Positions 46,271 through 57,484 of a stretch of DNA of 64,000 bases are shown in pieces (the stretch's first letter is position 1; every line of letters begins with the position of its first letter). Both the position numbers and the translations under genes were made by a program. The notes beneath the pieces were generated by a model. It was not told the DNA's origin and made no database searches. It saw only the letters and a program-made list of their open reading frames with translations. The stretch is from Diphasiastrum complanatum (taxonomy: Eukaryota; Streptophyta; Lycopodiopsida; Lycopodiales; Lycopodiaceae), in the NCBI GenBank assembly GCA_029204225.1, contig CM055109.1, forward strand, positions 2,224,340-2,288,339. Direction: 5' to 3'.

Positions 46271-46282
46271 TGGTATCAGAGT
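46271..46282 (+). promoter_or_regulatory. Primer-binding site (initiator tRNA-Met)
   Basis: TGGTATCAGAGT, plus strand, adjoining LTR end TTCGACA. Marks the 5' end of a retrotransposon running rightwards. Confidence 0.75.
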
Positions 46283-47426
46283 GGGTTCATAGGCTGGATA
46301 ATTAACACCCATAGCCTCTATATTATGCATATTGGAAAGTAGGCAGATGGGCGATTCTGTTCCAGCAAATGGGTCTTTGAAGGGTGCATTTTTAAGCAGA
46401 TTGGGTGCACTTTACAATGTCTTTGTGTGCAGGTTTGATGTAGATTTATTGGCACATTTTCCAAGCAACAAGGAGGAGCATATTTCTTGGCAGATTGGGT
46501 TCAAATCTCCTTCACTATAGGCAAATTACTCATCTATTTTAAAGTTTTTCTGATAGTGTTAGTTGCTAGTTTTCTGTTGGCAGGTCACTGTTTTTCAAAC
46601 TTTTTTGATCGATGTTTTTTTTCTCAGATCTGTGGTTCATTTTTCAGCCAGCCAATAGAGAAAATTTGTGGCACAATAGGTGTATTTAGTTGTTTCTCTG
46701 AGCAAGTTTCCATTTTTTCAGCTCTAGAAATTAGTGGGATGTTGGATTTTCTTCAAAAGCTTGGATGCTATTCTCTTCTACAAACTTCTTTGAGTGAATA
46801 GAGTGCATTTTGAATCTTTAGCATACTTAATAGTATGCTCTTTCCAATTCTTATTCCTTTATAAGTTGTTTATGATTGATTCATGTGTATTTGTTTTCCA
46901 TACTTGTTTGCAAATGCAAACATTAATGGGTGCAAATTTAAGCGATGAATTGGATTCCTATTGGATCTTGTGTAAAGAGAGATCTGAATTTGTGTTTTTA
47001 GCATGAATTATGATTGTCTACACCTTAGAATCATGTTGGGAATTTGTTTTCTTGAAGAATGAGAAGTTTTCTACCATTTTCAAGTTACATTTTTGAGAAT
47101 TCGTCATGCTGGAATATGTTTGGCTTTTTAGATCGGTTCTATGATCATCTTTACATAGAGAATTGTGCACCAACAATGTTGGCCTTTTTGCTATGTGTTA
47201 AATCTCTATTTTGATGTGATAATCTTGCTAGGGAGAGTGCATTTTGGATCTTATTCTTGTGAAAGGGAGAGATTAGTATTAAGTCATTTATTCCTTATTA
47301 TACATTTGAGATCGTTGGTAGAAATAACGGTATTAAAAAAGCGTTGGCTGCGCACTTGCTGAAATGAGGTCTTGGTAAAAACAAGACAGATAATCCGCAA
47401 TGAAGATGCAGATTACTGAGCCACCT
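46283..47426. other. Retrotransposon leader sequence between two facing primer sites
   Basis: AT-rich and without coding motifs. The phrase GAGTGCATTTTG[AG]ATCTT occurs near 46800 and 47236, indicating internal repetition. No gag or pol follows either primer site. Confidence 0.45.
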
Positions 47427-47438
47427 GCTCTGATACCA
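47427..47438 (-). promoter_or_regulatory. Primer-binding site (initiator tRNA-Met)
   Basis: Minus strand TGGTATCAGAGC directly after LTR end TTTTCGACA (47439). Confidence 0.9.
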
Positions 47439-48183
47439 TGTCGAAAATCAGAGAAATCTTGAGCAGCGGAAGTGGAGTAGGTGGTTGTTGGATCGGAAGT
47501 GCGTCAGTTATCAGCAAGAACGTTCAAGATGGAAAAATCAATCAAGCACAATAGAACAATACATAAGTGTAGACAAAAACTTTGCACTCTAATTGATACA
47601 AAAATGAGTACAAAATGGCTTGAAGCTAGGTGCAAGACAGTAGGCGCAAAAGTGCTTCAACTGATGGATCGTTGATCTCAAACTTTAAAAACTGAACTAC
47701 TTACAAAATAATGCCTACAGGATGATAACCCGATTAGTGCGTTGACTCCAATGTAGATCTTCCTTGATGATTGGAAGTCAGATGATCAGTACATTGAAAG
47801 CTGACATTAATCTACTTAATTAACTACATCCATCCTACAATAGGTAGTTGTCGTGTTACAGTGAATGTATGAACATGAGTAGGTGGACTGTCATTGTCGC
47901 GATGTGGGCCGGATTTTTGACAGTATCGAATTTTACAAAGACTCGGAAATATACAAGGACTCGAAAATATATACATTGACTCGAAAATTACAATGACTCG
48001 AAAAATTAAAGATTTTTCGAGTCGATCCCGTATCGTGAAATTCTGAAAAATACGAGTCGAGTTTTCTGCTATAAAACATTGATCCTTCATTCCCTTTTTG
48101 TGTGTGTTTTCAAGGATAGATATAAACAGGTTTTCAGGATGCTCATTACCTAATGGAATTGGGCTTGAGCATGAATTCCAACA
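47439..48183 (-). repeat. 5' LTR of a copia element (745 bp)
   Basis: Minus strand from TGTTGGAATTCATGC (48183) to CGACA (47439), then the primer site. It contains short tandem units TTTTCGAGTCNNTGTA (47935-48015). Its first 50 bp match the LTR start at 29372. It is inserted in, or abuts, a gag remnant at 48190. Confidence 0.8.
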
Positions 48184-48189
48184 CTCTTC

Positions 48190-48600
48190 ATAGAAGCCTA
48201 AACTCCTCATTCACCAAGATATCTTGCAAGTCCTCCATACTTGGCATTGTCTTTTAAATAGCAAAACTTTGAACAAGATTAGCATGATCATCCAACAAGC
48301 CATTAAGAACTACTTGAACAAGTTCTATCTCCTTAATGCTTACATCAGCACATGTAACTTATCATTGAATGCTTTACCCCTCAAAACAAAAGCATCACGT
48401 TCATCTTGATCATATGAAGAGCTTTATTTGCCCTCCTATCACACCTCAACTGTTCTTGACGTGCCAAAGGTCTCTCCTCCACACCTACAACAATGTCCAT
48501 CAACTCATTCATCTCATGGAGAGACTCCATTCTCACCTTCCAAGTTGAATAGTTGCTTGTCATTGCTCTCCAACATGAAGCCTCCATCTGTAGCCATGTT
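48190..48600 (-). pseudogene. Copia gag remnant
   Basis: Minus strand reads ATDGGFMLES-like start, KVRMESLHEMNELMDIVVGV, EERPLARQEQLRCDRRANKA and HMIKMNVMLLF. In another frame it continues as IELVQVVLNGLLDDHANLVQ and EDLQDILVNEEF. It is homologous to the gag of the 31-37 kb element (LRDVVDIVLGVEEE, MALHFIKMNV). Broken by deletion and frame shift. Confidence 0.75.
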
Positions 48601-48609
48601 GCAATGATT

Positions 48610-49200
48610 TGATCTTCTCTTTCAACCCGTTCCAATGCACTTAGCACTCTCTTGAAATTCAAGAAATGAATCCAACAAGAAATCACAAAGATATGGAACC
48701 TCTCAAATCTCTTTCTTGCACAAGACTAACCAATCCAACACATAGAATTGATGACACTTGATCAACCTACAATATCATGAACTTTTACACTCTCCTACGA
48801 TTGAAACACACTTATGAAAAGTCCATCAATTTCAAAATCAAGAGATCCTATCAAGTTCCTAGCTTTTGCATGTAGAATTTGTGTGATTCAAAATAAGTAT
48901 TTTATATCAAGTGCCTAGCTTTTACATGTAGAATTTGTGTGATTAAATATATGAATTCTATATTCAGCCTAGCTTATTGACATGAACATGGAAGTTCAAT
49001 TGAATGTCAGAAATGATCTACAATTCACCACCTATTCACTATTCAAACTCATCAGAAATGAACTAAAATGATTATGACTACCCTCCACACGTGGGAACAT
49101 GCTTCACACATGTGAGATTTCACTATGTACATGAAATTGCAAAATGGTCAAGCTAGATTTTGCCTATTCTTCACACTACATAGAAGTGAGTATATTTTTG
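48610..49200. other. Retrotransposon flank without motifs
   Basis: The upstream side of the gag remnant should hold its leader and LTR, but no primer site was found. The direct repeat AGTGCCTAGCTTTTACATGTAGAATTTG-like unit (GTTCCTAGCTTTTGCATGTA at about 48856 and GTGCCTAGCTTTTACATGTA at about 48910) is the only structure seen. Confidence 0.35.
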
Positions 49201-49490
49201 CCATTCACTCAGTCTACCTGGGAGTTGGTGGATGGAGTGCACGCGCAGTAGCCAAGATGTATCTCTAGGCCAAGAGATGTATGCTGAGAAGAGTCGAGGG
49301 CGATGACTAGTGGTATGAGATGCTAGTTATCATTTGAGGCTTGATTTTGCATGGCGATGTTGGTAACTCAAGTGCATGGGGGTGGGTCACAGTGACCCTA
49401 CGAATGGGCGGTTATGGTGCATTGCCACTTGTATGGGGTATGGTGTGTGTCAGCCTTCAAAGCTATCAGAAATCTATGGGAGTTGTAACA
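49200..49490 (+). repeat. LTR (3' part) of another retrotransposon
   Basis: It ends GTTGTAACA at 49490, two bases before TGGTATCAGAGC. The upstream limit is not determined. Higher GC than neighbours. Confidence 0.5.
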
Positions 49491-49492
49491 AT

Positions 49493-49504
49493 TGGTATCA
49501 GAGC
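49493..49504 (+). promoter_or_regulatory. Primer-binding site (initiator tRNA-Met)
   Basis: TGGTATCAGAGC with a 2-bp spacer (AT) after the LTR end. No gag was recognised in the next 480 bp. Confidence 0.8.
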
Positions 49505-50369
49505 ACCTCGTTCCTTTGATTAGGTGCACATTTTATTTTATTGGATGAATTCTTGATAAATCCTAAGTATGGCTTGCTGGAAAAAACTAGTTATTGTAGC
49601 AAAGTTGGGATTTAAGAAGGATTCATGTCTATGTGATTTCTTTGAAACATTAATTTCAAAAGAAATGTTAACTTTAACCTAGAGTTGTAACTATAGGTCT
49701 CTCCACTCTGGCAATTCCAATTTTTTGGAATGTGAATTTTTAGAAAAAATATGATTTCTTTTTTTGCAAAACTTGGGTGCAGTGGCCCTCGCAGGAGTCG
49801 ATACCACTGGCCTTGCACAAGCAGGAGCACAGAACAGCTCAGGTGGGCACCTGAGACCAGCTCGAGGTATATATGGGTCTCCTTTCGGGTGCAATTGTAT
49901 TGTCTCCTCTCGTTTCTATGTACTTGCACTCAAAGAGAGAGTGCACCTCTCTTGGAGGAGTATGTATGAGAGAGTGGCGAGGAGGTGGGATCTGTTGGAT
50001 TATTCCACTAACGAGAGTGATTCATCCAAATAATCGATCTTTAATCTACATCCATTTCATTTATTCAGTTCTACAGTTTTATACGTATTTCTACACAATT
50101 TGTAGAAATACTCAAGAATCGCTCAACAAGTGGCACTGACATATTGGAGCGACTTCGATGACACCGACATATTGAACAACTTAGAAGACTTATTGGAGAA
50201 GTCAAAGTCGGACAATCATGCATTGGTAGAAGAATCATTTCGCGTCGTTCGATAGGTCGTCTTTCTTTTTGACTTAATCACTATCGATTCCTATTTCCTT
50301 CTTCCAGTCCCAAAGTATCGAACTGAAGCTTGAAGATGACATAGAGAACTCAAAGTGAAAATCAAAGGA

Positions 50370-51060
50370 TGGTATAACTTTTGTGCTTATCATACTCAAT
50401 ATATCAGACACTCAAATTGGCCACGTATTTGAAGCTCAAACTTTGATAGAAGTATGGGACATCCTGAGCTTGCTATATGATGTGAGAGACGTGACTTCCA
50501 GGTTGTATCTCAAAAGAAATTTTTTCACACTCAAGATATCAAATGGTGATTCATTTCAGAATCACATTAACCAGTTTAAGAATCTCTTGCAGTAGATGGC
50601 ATTTGTCGGATCATTCATCGACGATCAAGATGCAATTATGGCATTGTAATCAAGCTTATCTTCTACGTATGAAAACTGGGTGATGATCATATTGACACAC
50701 TCAGATTTAATTCTCACTAGAGTTATCACTATGTTGCTGCATGAAGATAATCGAAGAAGTCAAGACACCTCTGCGACTATATCATCTCATGCTCTATATG
50801 TCAACAAAAGCTCTAAACTATAGAAGAAGAAAAGCAAAGACATTCTGCATCAAATCAGAAGCCGACACATAGTCAAGAACAATTATCAAACCCATGGTCA
50901 AAAAAGAAGATGTTCTGTAAGTATTGCAAATGCACTAATCATGAGATCCAGGATTGTAAGATTCTAAAAGCAAAGAATGCCAATAAGCAACCAGATCAAT
51001 AGGCGAATGCAGTCGCAATATCATCTCAATCTCCTACAATCCATGGACGAATGAGCGTTT
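50370..51060 (+). pseudogene. Copia gag with zinc knuckle
   Basis: Reads IILNISDTQIGHVFEAQTLI, EVWDILSLLYDVRDVTSRLY and GDSFQNHINQFKNLLQ, then TAG, then MAFVGSFIDDQDAIMAL and STYENWVMIILTHSDLILTR. A complete CX2CX4HX4C knuckle (FCKYCKCTNHEIQDCKIL) is at 50911-50965. The start is lost in the upstream deletion. The TAG after NLLQ is shared with the related gag at 61.9 kb. Confidence 0.85.
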
Positions 51061-52400
51061 ATGGTCAAAGACCAAAAGGCGCACATCGATAATTCTTGGT
51101 TTCTAGATTCAAGAGCTATTCAACATATGATCAATCATCGTGAGCATTTTCACTCCTATACGCCTTACAATACAAAGAAATTCGTTCATCTTGGCGATGA
51201 TAGTACACACACTATCGAAGGTGAAGGTACCGTAAGATTGAAGTTCCAGTATGATCAAATCAAACTATTATCAAATGTTTTGTATGTACCTAATATCTCT
51301 ACGAATATGTTATCAGTAAGTAGAATAATTACTGATTTAGGTCATAAGGTAGAGCTTGAATCTGACCAGTGCCAAATTATCGATAGGACAAGTAAGATCC
51401 TCACACTCGGCAAGAGGTAAGAGGCATGGATACTTATATTCTGACACAAGTCAAGCCTTGAAAACCTCTGTTCTTGTCAATAAAATACTACTTTGGCATT
51501 ATAGATTAGGACACTTGAATCATACATTTGTGTCGAACATGTCCAAACAATCCTTAGCACTTGATCTCGACTATCCAACCAAAAAACTCGACCTCCTTGT
51601 CTGTCATAGCTGCATCATTGGAAAGTAGACTAAAATTTCTTTTAGATCAAGTCATAGACATGCAACAAAAGATATTCTAGATGTTGTTGCTTTGGATATA
51701 TGTGGTCCAATGCAAACTCCGTCGTTGCTTGATGCAAAGTATTTCATTATCTTCATTGACGAATATTCGAAGAGAACAACTATTTATTTTATCAAGCAAA
51801 AATCAGAGGCTTCCAAAATCTTTTGACAATTCAAGGAGTGTGCAGAAATGGAAATTGTTAAGAAAATTAAAGTACTGAGATCAGACAATGGGGGAGAGTA
51901 TATCTCTATTGAATTCAATCAGTATTGCCTTAACAACGACATTGAGCAACAGTTCATTACCTCCTATTCGCCTCAATTGAATGGACTTGTTGAGAGAAAG
52001 AACATAATCTTAGTCGAATCGGCCAAGTGTATGCTTGCTCATGCGACACTTCTGAAAGTCTTGTAAGTTGAAGCTGTTTCCACTGCAGCTTGTCTCTAGA
52101 ACAGATGTCCAATTAAAGGTCTCTCAGACAAAATACCTTATGAAGTTTTGACAGGCTCCAAACCATCATTATCAAACCTACGCACTTTTGGATGTATCGC
52201 TTATGCGTAGATACCGCAAGATATGAAGAAAATGTTTGACTTCCACAATATCAAATCTATTTTCATTAGCTACACTACTTCAGATAAAGCTTATAAGTTG
52301 TATGATCTTGTCGAATCAAAGATATTCACCAGTTGGGATATCGTTTTCATCGAAGATCATTTCATTGACCTCAAAGGTAAGGGCAAGCTTATATAGTCGA
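51061..52400 (+). pseudogene. Copia protease and integrase
   Basis: Protease motif is WFLDSRAIQHMINHREHF, with Arg in place of the Gly of DSGA, which should abolish activity. Integrase follows: LLWHYRLGHLNHTFVSNM, CHSCIIGK, LDICGPMQTPSLLDAKYFII, FIDEYSKRTTIYFIKQKSEA, VLRSDNGGEYISIEFNQYCL and NGLVERKNIILVESAKCMLA. Stops at 51626, 51822, 52063 and beyond. Confidence 0.85.
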
Positions 52401-52439
52401 ACTGTCGGATATTCTCGAATTATCGAACATTACTGTTTC

Positions 52440-54010
52440 CAAGTTGATTGATCCTATTGAAGGTCCTAGCTCGTCTATTTTAGACGAACAACTTATCAAT
52501 AACGAATCCAAAGAAGATGATATTGCAGCTCAGCAACTATAGGATGATGAAAATAATCAACTTCGCTCATCTCTTAGAAGATCGACAAGAGAACGCAGAC
52601 CACCTATAAGGTATATTGATGAATCTGCAGCCCATCTCGTTCAAGAGCCAACTACTCCAACTACTGTCGAAGAGGCACTTAGTCAGCCCGATTTTGATCT
52701 TTGGAAAGAAGCTATGGATAGAGAGTATTAATCTCTCATCAAGAACCAGACTTGGACAATTGCCTACCAGCAGAAATGTAGTTGATTGTAGATGGATTTT
52801 CAAAATCAAATACAATGCGGATGGGAGTATCGATCGAAGAAAAGCTTGACTTTTTACAAGAGGATTTTCATAGAAACATAATGTCGACTACACTAAGACT
52901 TTCAGTCCAGTAGTTAAATAGTCTTCAATTGGACTTCTATTGTCGTTTGCTGTTGCAACCGATCTAGAGATACATCAAATGGATGTACAGACAACATATT
53001 TTAATGGAGTTATCGAAGAAGATATTTACATGATGCAATCTGAAGGTTATAATGTCAAAGACAAAAAGAATCATGTATGTAAACTCCACATAGCACTTTA
53101 TGGCTTGAAGCAATCTGCTAGAATGTGGTTTCAAAGGATCACATGTTTCTTATCGATCACAACTTACAAATTCTAATGTTTATTTCAAGACATCGCAACA
53201 TTCTTTTATTATTATCACTTTGTATGTGGATGACACACTGCTTTTCAACAACAATATCGATCTAATAAAAGAAGCTAAATCAATGTTGTCATTAGAATCT
53301 GACATGACAAATCTGGATGAAGCTGATTGCTGTCTAGGTATTCAAATCCAAAAAGACAAAGCAAAAGTTGATCTACATTACTTAGCAAAGATACAATATA
53401 ATTTGACGAATTGCAAGCTAGCTCACTCTTATCATTCGATAATAGGATCTCTTATGTACACTAGATACAGCTTTTGTAGTCAGTTCCTTAAGTCAATTTA
53501 TGACCAATCTGGGCCTTACACATTGGAAAGCTCTTATCAGAGTTATGAGATATATTCGAGCTACTATGGACTTATGCGTTTGTTATGGAGCAGTCGACAA
53601 CAACAAACTCAATATTCTCAGTGGTTATTGAAGATGCAAGTTGGGCAGGAGATGTAGACACTCGTAAAAAATTTCGATAGCTCTATCTTTTACTGAATCA
53701 GAGTATATCGTAGTCTCTCAATGTACAAAGGAAGCAGAAATAATTGAGAAATTTTCTTTCAGATGTTTATTTGAAACAATATGCTCCGACAACTGTATTT
53801 TGTGATAATCAAAGTGCTATTGCTTTACCAGCCAAACTAGATTTCATTCTAGGAGTAAGCACATTGAAATTATGTATTACTATGTCAAAAGCAAAGTTCT
53901 CGACAAAGAGGTAAACTTGCAGTATTGTCAAACACAAGAGATGATAGTTTCACTAAGGCACTAAGCTTGGATGCACCCAAAAGATTTTGTGAAGAACTAA
54001 ATTTGAAAGT
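52440..54010 (+). pseudogene. Copia reverse transcriptase and RNase H
   Basis: Reads LWKEAMDREY, NVVDCRWIFKIKYNADGSID, VATDLEIHQMDVQTTYFNGV, EEDIYMMQSEGYNVKDKKNH, KLHIALYGLKQSARMWFQ and the catalytic MYVDDTLLFNNNIDLIKEAK near 53220. RNase H is degraded but SKHIEIMYYYVKSKVLDKE can be read near 53850-53910. Many frame changes. Confidence 0.85.
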
Positions 54011-54042
54011 CAAGGCATTCATGGATTCAGATTAAGGGGGAG

Positions 54043-54564
54043 TGTTGGATTATTCTGCTAACAGGAGTGATTCATTCAAATAATTGATCTTTAATCTACA
54101 TCCATTTTATTTATTCAATTCTGCAATTTTATACGTGTTTCTACACAGTTTACAAAAATACTCGGGAATCGCTCAACAGGTGGCACCGACATATCGGAAT
54201 GACTTCGATAACACCGACATATCGAATAACTTAGAAGACTGATTAGAGAAGTCAAAGTCGGACAATTATTGTTTCCACTTGTTATGAAGCTTACGATTTG
54301 GCTAACCGTTTTGCAAGTAAATTTCCGGGATGACCTTACGGAATGGATGACAATGCATTATGGCTAGTTGTCAATTGCGCCTACGACCTAATTAAGGTGA
54401 CCTAATTGGATAAGCTTAATGCTTTAGTATAAATAGTTGATCATTATAGAAGAACATAATTAGAGTAAACTTGAGAAGGACTCATAAAGTTCTATTAGTG
54501 GTCTTTTATGCATTATTCAGGTGACTTTTCATACAACTTTGATATTTTTTGTTTCAATTCAACA
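54043..54564 (+). repeat. 3' LTR of the TGTTGGAT copia family
   Basis: Begins TGTTGGATTATTCTGCTAAC after the purine tract AAGGGGGAG and ends CAATTCAACA. Homologous to 49992-50230 and to 17815-18265. Confidence 0.85.
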
Positions 54565-54572
54565 CTAACTAG

Positions 54573-54791
54573 TTGACAAAGTTTGTAATATTATTGGGCA
54601 TTTGTCATAGGTTGTTACATTCACTATTATCCAAGGACAATACAATTCCAAATTCAAGGAAAGATGTAAAAAAAATATTGGTGATGCTTCAAATGGACTA
54701 CAACTGCATTCATGCATGTCCAAAATATTGCATATTATACAAAAGTGTACATGAATCAAAATCAAGTTTCCCTAAGGGTGAATCCCCATGA
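54573..54791 (+). pseudogene. CACTA-type transposase fragment
   Basis: The open frame reads ICHRLLHSLLSKDNTIPNSR, KDVKKILVMLQMDYNCIHAC and PKYCILYKSVHESKSSFP. The block IHACPKYCILYK corresponds to the HACPNDCILYW signature of the CACTA (Transposase_21) family, where helix residues are followed by a Cys pair. It is bounded on the left by the copia LTR and truncated on the right by a stop at 54791. No terminal CACTA inverted repeat is visible. Confidence 0.55.
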
Positions 54792-54799
54792 TATCGACA

Positions 54800-55403
54800 A
54801 GATGTGCAAGCAACGAAAGTTGCATTGTAAGCCAAGCATAGGAGGAGCAAAAGCACGTCGTTTTCTATCAAATCATACTGGTAAGGCTTCTAATATTCAA
54901 TACTCAGTCTGGACAGATATTATTGCTGTCACTCAGGACTTCGAGAAAGACGACAAAACAAGAGTACTAAAAGTTGATGTATGAAAAAAGCTTGATAGTA
55001 TGATTGCTATTTTAAGAAAAGAAAAATACTCTGATATTGATAAGAAAGCTGTCCAAAGGACTTGTGTCGAGTTTGTTAATGCAATATCAAAAGCATGGGG
55101 AGAAGATCACATCACTCATTACATGGTTAGTATAAAATTTTCAAAATGCTTTCAAGTTTTCATATATATTTAGATCCAAACATAAGCCTAACATTATGAT
55201 TTTGACATATGCAGCACATACTAAGAGATCATACAACATTTTTTGCAAATACATATGGAAGCTTGAGTGTATGGTCATCACAAGGGATGGAGAAGTCACA
55301 CTGGCAAGCACGAGCAGCATTTCATCAAAAACCACATGGAGGAACCAATGAAAAACGAAACTACATTTGTCAATTGTTTCAGTGGTTTTACCGCAGAGTT
55401 TAG
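54800..55403 (+). CDS. Transposase-like C-terminal region, spliced, family unclear
   Basis: An open frame (with one TGA at 54982) reads CKQRKLHCKPSIGGAKARRF, IQYSVWTDIIAVTQDFEKDD and KAVQRTCVEFVNAISKAWGE to HYM at 55125. A GT donor follows, with an acceptor ATATGCAG at 55214. Exon 55215-55403 gives HILRDHTTFFANTYGSLSVW, SSQGMEKSHWQARAAFHQKP and HGGTN. The pattern 'LRDH...YGSLSxxSxQGxEKxH..AR..FHQKxxHGG' recurs at the C-terminus of several large eukaryotic DNA-transposon proteins. I infer it is part of the element carrying the neighbouring genes. It is followed by gene B in the opposite orientation. Confidence 0.45.
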
Positions 55404-55625
55404 ATTTGACATATAACAAAGTCCACACAATACAAGAAGTTTAGAAAAGCATGCAAGTTCATACAAGAAGAGAAAATTAGATGATTGCTGAGTAGAAGAT
55501 CATCATTGTTGAGTAGAAGATCATCATGACATGTTCAGAATTGCTTTGCAGATTCATTGAACAACAGAGGGGAAATACCCAATGTAAATGTATTGATTGT
55601 ATTATACCAAAATACAAAGTGTCAA

Positions 55626-56752
55626 CTATTCATCATCAAATCTTGTATCAGATTCTACGGTAGTATCGTCATGAAGAAATTCTCTACTAGCGTATGCATC
55701 TAATAGATGTGCATTATCCTTATTTCCACTAAGCTCAATATAAGTGGAATACAATGAATAATGGGAGCTTCTTAAAGGAACATTCCCATCAGTAAAGCCT
55801 AAAATGTTCAAAACATAAGATCTTTTGACAAAAATAATCTTATTTGTCTTAACAAATTTATGTCCTCCTAGATAAAATGATAAAGCTTTAACTACCATTA
55901 TAAGACTCTCCCCGACTGGGCTCAGCTTGGAATGAGCAATACAAATCTCATTCTTCAGGAAATGCCTAAGATAGTGGCCCAATCCACTGTCCCTCTGGAA
56001 CGAGGATGCGTGTTGTCTGAAACCACCTTGTCTCGCAGCAAAATCATCTATTATGAGAGCATCCTACAATAGGAAATATGTTAGCAAAAACACATTCAGT
56101 GATTGAAAACATTCAAATGCAAGGAAGATTAAACACTTACACATTCTTCATCATCAGCAGCAACCAGATCAGGATGATCAATATAATGACCATGTACTGA
56201 AGTGGAATCGTTAGTGAAGTGCATTAATGATGGATGAGGGAAGCCCATCTGGGATTGAAATGTCGTGAATTCTTCATCGAATGGTCTGTCTCGCCCATCC
56301 TCAACTATATTTGATAAAGTCTTATTCAGGCATTCTTCACCGGTCATAAGACCCTCCTCATCATCAAAATCAATACCAGCAACAAGGTCATCTGTCTCAA
56401 AATCTACAAAGTCGGAGAATTCGGAAATTGTGCCAGATAATAAACATAGAACCTCGTCCTCACGATAGTCAAAAAATTTACATAAATCAGCAGTAGTAAA
56501 ATATACATTGTCATTAATATAATATACAGGCAAATTGAAAAGACATTTCGAATTCTCCATAGATTTGGATTCATTATCAGATGTATTTTGGCCAATGAAA
56601 GAATCCCGGAGAACATCAGTATTTACATCAATGAAGTCACTTTCTTTATCAGGAGTCTCGATAAGAAAGTGACTGATATCCTTAATGGCTGACTGAACAG
56701 AGGAGGGTGCAAAAGGAGGGTCAGCAACAGGAACTTCATCATCATCTGGGAT
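55626..56752 (-). CDS. Unknown acidic protein encoded by a spliced gene (gene B)
   Basis: Two solid minus-strand exons. 56752-56141 (acceptor TTAGTTCAG) is 204 codons, with donor GTAAGTG at 56140. 56063-55626 (acceptor CCTATTGTAG) is 146 codons including the TAG stop. They join in frame (DDEEC then DALIIDDFAARQGGF). The first exon is strongly acidic (IPDDDEVPVADPPFAPSS, FDYREDEVLCLLSGTISEFS, FDDEEGLMTGEECLNKTLSN). The second has a more folded look (HYLRHFLKNEICIAHSKLSP, GESLIMVVKALSFYLGGHKF, NKIIFVKRSYVLNILGFTDG). An upstream exon near 57150-56870 is likely but its donor is uncertain. No stops inside. I do not recognise the family. It is divergently arranged with the H3-Ulp1 gene, with the G-box array between them. 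Confidence 0.6.
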
Positions 56753-56869
56753 CTGAACTAACAGAAAAAGTACAAAACCACTCTGATATTCAACCAATCG
56801 ACATTTCTTGTTGCAATACGAACACACTATCATAAAAAGGCTCATGCAGCCATGAACTGCCACCAGAAC

Positions 56870-57146
56870 CCAAGAAACAAATCAACTCAAAGCAGACAGG
56901 AGAACAACAATAGTTTGTCCTATGTCGAGGAGCCAGAGAGCTCAAAGATGGACAAAGAAAGATCGAATCACGAAAATTCGACTGCCTACATCTATGTAGA
57001 CATATGGTATCAACATCTGACACATAGGAGGTAATCCTTGATTCAGAAGCTACCTCACACTTCGTTATATCAAGACGAATCACATCTGATTTCTGTGCGC
57101 GAGTAGGTATAGTTGCAAGCAAATGGACAACAATGAGCGCGCACAA
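56870..57146 (-). CDS. Possible first exon of gene B
   Basis: The minus-strand frame from ATG 57146 reads MCALIVVHLLATIPTRAQKS and DVIRLDITKCEVASESRITS, with a hydrophobic start that could act as a signal sequence. Alternatively translation could start at 56863 (MAVHGCMSLFMIVCSY) and read straight into the next exon. Which start is used cannot be decided from sequence. Confidence 0.3.
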
Positions 57147-57224
57147 AAGCGATATGTCGCGAATTTTGAGAACTAAAAAGGTAAAAAATTAATCGGTTTT
57201 CGTGCCATTTATACTAAATTTTTG

Positions 57225-57484
57225 CACGTGTGGTCACCGGACTTAGCACACGTGTCTACTTTCCATTGAAAAACAGACGCAGACACGTGTGAGATGACAC
57301 CTGCACACGTGTGAAATGACACCTGGACATGTGTCGCGTGTTCATTCGATTGCTCAGAAACACGTGTCGCTCTCGCATTCGATCGTACAAATCCCACACG
57401 TGTAATGTGACAGGGTGACACATGTCACTCTTGCATTTGTCCATACAACGCCCACACGTGTGACAAGACGTTCTTTCGCACGTG
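57225..57484. promoter_or_regulatory. Array of eight CACGTG palindromes between divergent genes
   Basis: CACGTG cores at 57225, 57249, 57284, 57306, 57361, 57397, 57455 and 57479, several extended to CACACGTGTG. Intervening units are partly repeated (GTGTGA[AG]ATGACACCTG, GTCGC[TG]...CATTCGAT). CACGTG is the G-box bound by plant bHLH and bZIP factors. The array lies in the shared upstream region of gene B (minus) and the H3-Ulp1 gene (plus), so a bidirectional promoter or a transposase-binding array are both possible. Confidence 0.7.

Larger units (their letters stand above)
49992..54564 (+). mobile_element. Ty1-copia element of the TGTTGGAT family, decayed
   Basis: The 5' LTR piece (49992-50230) keeps only the first 240 bp. 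The primer site and the start of gag are deleted. Gag, protease, integrase, RT and RNase H follow in order with many stops. The 3' LTR (54043-54564) is complete. The expected 5-bp target repeats do not match (GGATC against CTAAC), so the ends have been altered. A second member of the family lies at 61.7-63.6 kb and a third LTR at 17.8 kb. Confidence 0.9.
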
